Positions 58,561 to 64,000 of a stretch of DNA of 64,000 nucleotides are shown piece after piece (positions within the stretch are counted from its first letter, which is position 1; each line of letters begins with the position of its first letter). This stretch comes from an uncultured Bacilli bacterium. Its GTDB lineage: Bacteria; Bacillota_I; Bacilli_A; RFN20; CAG-826. A program made the translations under genes and the position numbers. The stretch is taken from contig CAKUXV010000005.1 of NCBI GenBank assembly GCA_934700895.1, forward strand, positions 61,378 to 125,377. The letters run 5' to 3'. Below the pieces are notes generated by a model that had not been told where the DNA came from, searched no databases, and worked only from the letters and a program-made list of their open reading frames with translations.

Positions 58561-58785
58561 ATGAAGAAAGACATCCATCCGGAGTACCATCACTGCGTCG
58601 TTACCTGCACGACCTGCGGAAGCACCTTCGAGACCGGCTCGACGTTGAAGGAAATCAAAGTCGATACCTGCTCCAAGTGCCACCCCTTCTATACGGGCAA
58701 CCAACGCATCGTTATGAGCGATGGCCGCATCGACCGCTTCAACAAGAAGCTCGCCGCTGCCGAAGCTGCTAAGAAAGCGAAGTAA
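58561..58785 (+). CDS. rpmE: 50S ribosomal protein L31, zinc-binding type
   Basis: A 74-residue ribosomal protein. MKKDIHPEYHHCVVTCTTCGS and CSKCHPFYTG hold the zinc-binding Cys residues of the C+ form, used when zinc is plentiful. GAAAGGAG lies eight bases before the ATG, and the leader is structured. A strong terminator follows. The C-terminus is Ala/Lys-rich. Confidence 0.95.
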   Translation: MKKDIHPEYHHCVVTCTTCGSTFETGSTLKEIKVDTCSKCHPFYTGNQRIVMSDGRIDRFNKKLAAAEAAKKAK

Positions 58786-58802
58786 TTCCGAACTTGAATA
58801 TT

Positions 58803-58826
58803 CCGCTCCGTTAGGGGCGGTTTTTC
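58803..58826 (+). terminator. Terminator of rpmE
   Basis: CCGCTCC-GTTA-GGGGCGG hairpin followed by TTTTTC. Confidence 0.88.
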
Positions 58827-58865
58827 TTTGCCTGTTTCCTTTAAAAAGTTATCCTAAATACCAAG

Positions 58866-59870
58866 ATGAAAACCCTGATTTATTTTCAAGATGCCGACAC
58901 GATCAAAAACAGTGGAATCGGCCGCGCCATGTCTCACCAACTCCAAGCCCTCAAAGATGTTGGAGTCGAAACGACCATCCATAAAAAAGACGATTACGAC
59001 ATCGCCCATATCAATACGTATTGGGGGAAGTCCCATCGCGCTTTAAAACAAGCGAAGAAGCGGGGGATTCCCGTGATTGTCCACGGCCATTCGACTTATG
59101 AGGATTTCCGCAATTCCTTTAAGTGCTGGCAACTTGTCGCCCCCATTTATAACCATCAATTGAAATACATGTATTCCCGCGCGGATTTGGTGATTACCCC
59201 AACTCCGTATTCCAAAAAACTCATTGAGAACTACGGTCTTGCCAAAAAGGTGATCGCCATTAGCAATGGCATTGATATTGCTTCCTATGCTAGTGACCCC
59301 AACGCAGTGAAAGCCTTCCATGAGAAATTCGGATTAAAGGAAAACGAGCCTTTTGTGATGGGGGTGGGCTTTCCCTTTGAACGAAAGGGTATCATTGATT
59401 TCTTTGAAGTGGCCCGTAAATTTCCAAACGTGAAATTCTTTTGGTTTGGGCACCTTGCTCGCATCTTAACCAATGAGAAAGTGGCAAGGGCCATCCGTAA
59501 AAAGCCGGATAACGCCATTCTCCCCGGGTATTGCAAAGGCGAATTGATCCACGGGGCTTATCAAAGCGCGACCTGCCTTTTCTTTCCTAGCTACGAGGAA
59601 ACGGAAGGCATCGTGGTTTTAGAAGCGCTGGCCTCCCATTGCCCCTTAGTTGTTCGAGACATCGGAGTCTACAATGGCTGGGTGAAAGATGGAGTTAATG
59701 GCCATCTTTGCAAAAATAACGAAGAATTCGCCTCTGCTATCGCCGATTTGTTGGAACGCGGAGAAGATCCAAAGATCTTAGAAGCGGGTTTTGAAACGGC
59801 AAAAGAAAGAGATTTGCCGCGGGTGGGCGAACAATTGAAAGAAGCCTACGAATCGCTATTAAAACGTTAA
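58866..59870 (+). CDS. Glycolipid glycosyltransferase, CpoA/alDGS-like (GT4)
   Basis: A 334-residue GT-B glycosyltransferase that closely fits the diglycosyl-diacylglycerol synthase group (CpoA of streptococci, alDGS of Acholeplasma): SGIGRAMSHQLQAL at the start, AHINTYW, VIVHGHSTYEDFRNSF, ADLVITPTPYSKKLI, FERKGIIDF and YEETEGIVVLEALAS (the E-x7-E donor site). It would add a second sugar to monoglycosyl-diacylglycerol at the inner face of the membrane, affecting bilayer curvature. The ATG lacks a ribosome site; TATCCT lies ten bases upstream with TTGCCT 16 bases further. Ends overlap with the convergent GT gene. Confidence 0.85.
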   Translation: MKTLIYFQDADTIKNSGIGRAMSHQLQALKDVGVETTIHKKDDYDIAHINTYWGKSHRALKQAKKRGIPVIVHGHSTYEDFRNSFKCWQLVAPIYNHQLKYMYSRADLVITPTPYSKKLIENYGLAKKVIAISNGIDIASYASDPNAVKAFHEKFGLKENEPFVMGVGFPFERKGIIDFFEVARKFPNVKFFWFGHLARILTNEKVARAIRKKPDNAILPGYCKGELIHGAYQSATCLFFPSYEETEGIVVLEALASHCPLVVRDIGVYNGWVKDGVNGHLCKNNEEFASAIADLLERGEDPKILEAGFETAKERDLPRVGEQLKEAYESLLKR

Positions 59871-60982
59871 CCGAGCAAACCAACCCAAGCCTTCTTGATG
59901 GATTCATTGCTAATGCGCTTGGATCCCTCGAAGGCTTTTTCTTGTTGAAGAAGCAGTTGATCGGGGTTCGATAGAACCTCTTTGATTTTTTTTGCGAAGA
60001 CTTTGGGGTCGCGAGAATTCATCAACCATCCGTCTGTGTTCTCGTCGAACACCTCTTCGACCGGACCATCCCAATGGGTCGTCATAACAGGACGGGAGCA
60101 GGCGTTGGCTTCTGCCTTGACCAAACACCAACCTTCGTAAGCGGAAGTGCAAAGCAAGAAATCGGAAGCAAAATAATCTTCTTGGGTTGTTGAATGACCC
60201 CTGATGATGGAAACTTCGCTTAACCCGTTGGATTTGGCGAATTCACGCATAGATTGTTCGAGATGCCCTTCTCCAAACATGGTTAAGTGAAAGGAGACTG
60301 AATCTTCGTGCAAAAGCTTGGCGATTTCCAAGGCCAGCATAGGGTCTTTTTGTTCCGTGAAACGCCCTACGAATAGGATTTCTCCTCCATGGAAGGCGAT
60401 GTCTTTTTGAGGTTGGAACTTCGCGGGGTTATAGATATAGGTGGCCTTTGCCGCCAGTTTCTTTTTCTTTTTTAAAACTTCTTCTTTTACGTGTCTGGCC
60501 AAGAAAATGATTTTTTCCGGTTTGCTGCAATGGCGAAACACCATTTGCATCGGACGCGTCAAATAATTCTCTGGATCAAAGTGGAAGTGGTAATAAACGT
60601 GTTTGTGTTTCGGGGCGAGGAGATAGGAATCAAGCGCGCTGCCAATATAAATGGAGTCCTCGTCCATCCAGGAAGCGATGAGCTTGCGGGTTTTGTTACG
60701 GCGAAAAACATAGGAGGATAACGTCTCTTTCAATAGACGTCTCCTTCCTTTTCCGTCATATACGGCCCAGCATTGGTCAAATCGGCCAACCTCTGAAGGG
60801 ATCTCAAGGTTATGGATTTGGATGCGGGGATCGATGAAATAGGCGGTTTTTCCTTCTTGTTTGGAAGTGCAAATCAAATGGATTTCGTAGGTGTCACAGA
60901 GCAAATTTATCAACTGAATGGACACGGTTTCCGTCCCTCCGATACAATCGAGGTTCTGAATCGCCCAAAAAATTTTCTTCAT
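59867..60982 (-). CDS. Glycosyltransferase family 4 protein
   Basis: A 371-residue GT-B enzyme. The N-terminal acceptor domain has IGGTETVSIQLINLL. The donor domain has ILFVGRFTEQKDP, HLTMFGEGHLE, IIRGHSTTQEDYFASDFLLCTSAYEGWCLVKAEANACSRPV in short blocks (AYEGWCLVKAEA holds the E-x7-E motif). The role is probably glycolipid or surface polysaccharide synthesis; donor and acceptor are unknown. The start at 60982 has no ribosome site but GATAAT ends seven bases upstream with TTCACC at the -35 position, a leaderless arrangement. Divergent from metG. Confidence 0.85.
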   Translation of the reverse strand: MKKIFWAIQNLDCIGGTETVSIQLINLLCDTYEIHLICTSKQEGKTAYFIDPRIQIHNLEIPSEVGRFDQCWAVYDGKGRRRLLKETLSSYVFRRNKTRKLIASWMDEDSIYIGSALDSYLLAPKHKHVYYHFHFDPENYLTRPMQMVFRHCSKPEKIIFLARHVKEEVLKKKKKLAAKATYIYNPAKFQPQKDIAFHGGEILFVGRFTEQKDPMLALEIAKLLHEDSVSFHLTMFGEGHLEQSMREFAKSNGLSEVSIIRGHSTTQEDYFASDFLLCTSAYEGWCLVKAEANACSRPVMTTHWDGPVEEVFDENTDGWLMNSRDPKVFAKKIKEVLSNPDQLLLQQEKAFEGSKRISNESIKKAWVGLLG

Positions 60983-61057
60983 GGGTCTCATTATCCCATA
61001 ATCGGGAGAAGGGTGAACCTTCAAAATCCATCGTAGAATGGTAAAATAGGCGAGCCT

Positions 61058-61073
61058 AAAGGCTAGAGCCTTT
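61058..61073 (+). repeat. Small palindrome in the metG leader
   Basis: AAAGGCT-AG-AGCCTTT, a perfect inverted repeat about 28 bases before the metG ATG. No T-box sequence or terminator accompanies it. Confidence 0.35.
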
Positions 61074-61100
61074 GGATATCCATCATTAGGAGAAGCCACC

Positions 61101-62720
61101 ATGAGCAAAAAGTTCTACATTTCCACCCCGATTTATTATCCGAGCGCATCGCCCCATTTGGGGCATGCTTACTGCACGACCATGTGCGATGTCATCGCCA
61201 GGGGCAAAAGGCTCCGTGGCTATGACGTTTTCTTCGTTACCGGACTCGATGAGCACGGAATGAAGATTGAAAAGAACGCCGAAGCCAAAGGGGTTACTCC
61301 CCAAGAATTCGTTGACGAAGTTTCTTTGAAATTCACCTCGCTTTGGAAAGCGATGGAAATCTCTAATGATGACTTTATCCGCACGACGGAACTCCGCCAT
61401 GTCGAGACGGTCCAAAAGATTTTTTCTCGGATGTTAAAGCAAGACGACATCTACCTTTCTTCCTATACCGGCTGGTATTGCGTCCACGAAGAATCCTTCT
61501 GGACGGAGACTCAAGTCGAAAAAGATGAAGAAGGGCATGTTCTTTGCCCGGAATGCCACCGTCCCGTGGAACAAGCCTCGGAAGAAGCCTATTTCTACCG
61601 CTGCTCCAAATATACGCCGTTCCTGCTTGATTTCTATGAAAAGAATCCGACTTTCATCACCCCGGAATCTCGTAAGAACGAAATGATCAACACCTTCATT
61701 AAACCGGGTCTTCAAGACCTTTGCGTTTCTAGAACCTCCTTTACCTGGGGGATCCCCGTGGTGGAAAATCCCAAGCACGTGGTTTATGTTTGGCTCGATG
61801 CCTTGACCAATTACATCACCTGCCTTGGCTATCTTCAAAAAGACGATTCCCGGTTCCAATATTTCTGGAACGATCCCGAAACCGAAATCGTTCACGTTAT
61901 CGGCGCGGACATTACCCGTTTCCATACTATCTATTGGCCGATGTTCCTCCGTTCTTTGGATTTAAGGGAACCCAATCGCGTTTTCGTCCATGGGTTGCTC
62001 ATGATGAAAGACGGCAAGATGAGCAAATCGAAAGGAAATGCCATTTCCGCTTATCCCCTTATCGAACGTTATGGCGTGGATGCCGTTCGTTATTACCTCG
62101 TCAGCGAAGTCCCCTTTGGGGAAAACGGAACCTTCACTCCGGAGCAATTCGTCATGCGCATCAACCAAGATTTGGCCAATAACCTTGGAAATTTGTTGAA
62201 CCGCACCGTGTCGATGATTGCCAAATACTTCAATGGAGCCATTCCTTCTTTGAAAAAAGGAGTTAATCCTACCGACAAGGAACTCGAAGACCTCTGCGAA
62301 TCCACGATTTCCGAATACGAGAAATTAAACGACGACTTAGCCGTAACCGAAGCGTATGAAAAGGTCATGGGACTTGTCGGACGCGCGAATAAATACATCG
62401 AAGAAACCGCACCTTGGGCCTTGGCCAAAGATCCGGAGAAGATGGAAAATCTCGAATCCGTCATGGCTCACCTTGCCTATGTTTTATTCGTCGCTGGATT
62501 GCTTTTAAAACCGATCTTGGTTCACAAATCGGATGCGATTTTTGCTTCCCTTGGCTTAGCCGAAGAAGAATGTGTTTATACTAATATCCACGATGAAGGC
62601 ATCGTTGCAGGCAAAACCGTCTGCAAAGGCGAACAGCTCTTCCCCCGTTTGGATCAAGAAAAGGAAATTGCCGCCATCACGGAGATGATGAACGGACCCA
62701 AAGAGAAAGTAGCCGCCTAA
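61101..62720 (+). CDS. metG: Methionyl-tRNA synthetase
   Basis: A 539-residue class I synthetase. HIGH-like motif in ASPHLGHAY, the GLDEHGMKIEK segment, a zinc-knuckle region with CPECHRPVE, and the KMSKS loop in DGKMSKSKGN. The C-terminal anticodon domain contains NNLGNLLNRTVSMIAKY. It ends at about residue 539, so the extra C-terminal tRNA-binding (OB-fold) domain found in the longer Bacillus enzyme is missing. AGGAGA lies upstream. The stop overlaps the ATG of the methyltransferase (TAATG). Confidence 0.97.
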   Translation: MSKKFYISTPIYYPSASPHLGHAYCTTMCDVIARGKRLRGYDVFFVTGLDEHGMKIEKNAEAKGVTPQEFVDEVSLKFTSLWKAMEISNDDFIRTTELRHVETVQKIFSRMLKQDDIYLSSYTGWYCVHEESFWTETQVEKDEEGHVLCPECHRPVEQASEEAYFYRCSKYTPFLLDFYEKNPTFITPESRKNEMINTFIKPGLQDLCVSRTSFTWGIPVVENPKHVVYVWLDALTNYITCLGYLQKDDSRFQYFWNDPETEIVHVIGADITRFHTIYWPMFLRSLDLREPNRVFVHGLLMMKDGKMSKSKGNAISAYPLIERYGVDAVRYYLVSEVPFGENGTFTPEQFVMRINQDLANNLGNLLNRTVSMIAKYFNGAIPSLKKGVNPTDKELEDLCESTISEYEKLNDDLAVTEAYEKVMGLVGRANKYIEETAPWALAKDPEKMENLESVMAHLAYVLFVAGLLLKPILVHKSDAIFASLGLAEEECVYTNIHDEGIVAGKTVCKGEQLFPRLDQEKEIAAITEMMNGPKEKVAA

Positions 62721-64000
62721 TGAAGAATTCGTTTCAACACGTTACTTTTACCGCCACTTGCTCTGATTTGACCTACGAAGGACTTGGAGTAGTCCGAAAC
62801 GGCAAAGAGGTTTTCTTTGTCCCCGGACTATTTCCAGGAGATGAAGCTGAAATCGAATCGGCTTATCGCCGGGCAGGCCAATCCTATGGCCAAATCAAAC
62901 GCCTGATAAAAAAATCGTCCCACCGCATCGAACCGCGTTGCAAGATTTGTTCTTCTTGCGGGGGATGTGTTTTTCAGCAATTCGACTACCCCTCTCAATT
63001 GGAATTCAAATCCAAGAAGGTGAAGGAGCAGTTCCGTAAAGTCGGGCATATGGACGTGGACGTGTTGCCGACTTTGGGTATGGAAACCCCTTATTTTTAC
63101 CGTAATAAGATTCAAATGCCCTTATGTAAAGACCGTCGTGGCAATATCTATAGTGGTTTCTATAAAACCGGAACCCACGTTTTGGTCCCCGTCCAAAAAT
63201 GCTTTATCGAAGACGAACGGGCAGAGAAGATTCTCGACCAAATCAAAGACCTCATGAAATCCATGAGGATTGAACCTTATATTGAAGATGAACGTTATGG
63301 CGTTGTCCGCCATATCTTGATTCGTACCTCCAAGCACTTCGATCAAATCATGGTGGTGTTAGTCACCAACGTGGATTCGTTTCCCAGTCGTAATAACTTT
63401 GTGAAGGCTATCGTAAAACGCTGCCCCGAGGTTACGACGATTGTTCAAAACATCAATTCCAGAGCGACCAACGTCATTTTAGGAGAACGGGAACGTGTTT
63501 TATACGGTAAGGGCTACATCGAAGACCTTCTTTGCGGCGTTCATTTCCGCATTTCCTCCAAGTCCTTTTATCAAACTAACCCCGTCATGACGGAAGTCCT
63601 TTATGGGAAAGCCATGGAAGCGGCCCGTCTAACCAAAGACGATGTTGTTTTCGACGCCTATTCGGGAATTGGAACGATCGGGATGATTGCTTCTAAATAT
63701 TGTGGCAGGGTCATATCCGTAGAAATCGTGAAAGAAGCGGTGCGTGACGGCGTTCTCAATGCCAAGTTTAACCACATCGATAATTTTGAAATGTATTGCG
63801 ACGATGCCTCTGACTTTATGGTGCGTATGGCTCAAAAGAAGGAACACGTGGATGTGTTATTCATGGATCCGCCCCGCAAAGGGAGCGACAAACGATTCCT
63901 GGACGCTTTATTAAAATTACGCCCCTCTCGGGTTGTGTATGTTTCTTGCGATTGTTCTACTTTGGCCCGCGACGTCAGCTATATCCAAAAGAGCTACCAA
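62720..64000 (+). CDS. rlmD: 23S rRNA (uracil-C5)-methyltransferase RlmD-type, 3' end outside window
   Basis: 427 codons of a TrmA/RumA-family methyltransferase are visible, and the frame is open at the right edge. N-terminal TRAM domain (TCSDLTYEGLGVVR), then the Fe-S cysteines in CKICSSCGGC, and a methyltransferase domain with FYQTNPVM, VFDAYSGIGTIGMIAS, MDPPRKGSD and the nucleophile motif VYVSCDCSTLARD. These proteins use SAM to methylate C5 of a uracil in 23S rRNA. Most of the enzyme including the catalytic Cys is present; only about 20-40 residues should be missing. Overlaps the metG stop. Confidence 0.9.
   Translation, partial: MKNSFQHVTFTATCSDLTYEGLGVVRNGKEVFFVPGLFPGDEAEIESAYRRAGQSYGQIKRLIKKSSHRIEPRCKICSSCGGCVFQQFDYPSQLEFKSKKVKEQFRKVGHMDVDVLPTLGMETPYFYRNKIQMPLCKDRRGNIYSGFYKTGTHVLVPVQKCFIEDERAEKILDQIKDLMKSMRIEPYIEDERYGVVRHILIRTSKHFDQIMVVLVTNVDSFPSRNNFVKAIVKRCPEVTTIVQNINSRATNVILGERERVLYGKGYIEDLLCGVHFRISSKSFYQTNPVMTEVLYGKAMEAARLTKDDVVFDAYSGIGTIGMIASKYCGRVISVEIVKEAVRDGVLNAKFNHIDNFEMYCDDASDFMVRMAQKKEHVDVLFMDPPRKGSDKRFLDALLKLRPSRVVYVSCDCSTLARDVSYIQKSYQ

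Noticed and set aside
60983..61100. T-box riboswitch before metG
   Set aside because: The gap to the divergent gene is only 118 bases, and no T-box sequence or terminator/antiterminator pair is present, only a small palindrome.
1..64000. Mollicute genetic code (TGA as Trp)
   Set aside because: Several conserved proteins end in TGA at the expected place and Trp is TGG throughout, so code 11 applies.
1..64000. CRISPR array, prophage, IS element, rRNA or tRNA genes
   Set aside because: No spaced direct repeats, transposase, integrase, phage structural genes or cloverleaf-like sequences were seen.

Overview
The window looks like the replication-origin region of a Bacillota (Firmicutes) chromosome. 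The order rpmH-rnpA-yidC-jag-mnmE on one side of oriC and dnaA-dnaN-yaaA-recF-gyrB-gyrA on the other is the classic Firmicutes arrangement. RNase M5, a lipoprotein-type YidC, the S4 protein YaaA and Shine-Dalgarno sites close to AGGAGG agree with this. Base composition is moderate (roughly balanced by eye). TGA acts as a stop (gyrA, rnpA, tldD) and Trp is TGG, so this is code 11 and not the mollicute code. The protein set (pyruvate phosphate dikinase, TldD/TldE, Mollicutes/Streptococcus-like glycolipid glycosyltransferases, many small zinc-ribbon membrane proteins) would fit an uncultured gut Bacilli lineage near Erysipelotrichales/RF39/RFN20, but that placement is inference.

Layout. 1-8.9 kb: accessory minus-strand genes (lipoproteins, an esterase-like protein, a tyrosine phosphatase-NUDIX fusion, MscL, pyridoxamine kinase) plus one plus-strand Gfo/Idh/MocA (GH109-like) gene. 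8.6-14.4 kb: a six-gene minus-strand cassette built around an SPFH protein with three zinc-ribbon pairs, with zinc-ribbon, coiled-coil, membrane and acidic partners. It is preceded by a G10 tract that may lie inside its promoter. 14.5-25.6 kb: serS, a glycosyltransferase, gyrA, gyrB, recF, yaaA, dnaN and dnaA, all minus. 24.1-24.26 and 25.6-26.05 kb: a bipartite oriC. 26.0-33.5 kb: rpmH-rnpA-yidC-jag, then mnmE-tatD-rnmV-rsmA-ispE, all plus. 33.5-49.3 kb: ppdK, a nucleotidyltransferase-HAD fusion, FGGY kinase, hexapeptide protein, phosphopantetheinyl transferase, NfeD/stomatin pair, proline iminopeptidase, GGDEF protein, MazG-like protein, rpsU, a tandem DEDD exonuclease, prs, the small SRP RNA and tadA. 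49.4-54.9 kb: an overlapping operon of P-type ATPase, TetR, Fe-alcohol dehydrogenase and an M50-like membrane protein, with a perfect palindrome at its promoter. 54.9-64 kb: tldE/tldD, an MBL hydrolase, rpmE, two glycosyltransferases, metG and a truncated RlmD-type methyltransferase.

Two genome-level features stand out. First, several genes that begin transcription units (including dnaA) have no Shine-Dalgarno site but carry a -10-like hexamer 6-9 bases before the ATG, which predicts leaderless mRNAs; genes inside operons have normal ribosome-binding sites. Second, the dnaA-dnaN spacer holds three DnaA boxes joined end to end, a GGGG spacer and a run of TAA-type triplets, matching the architecture of a DnaA-trio unwinding site. 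No CRISPR array, tRNA, rRNA, prophage or insertion sequence was seen.
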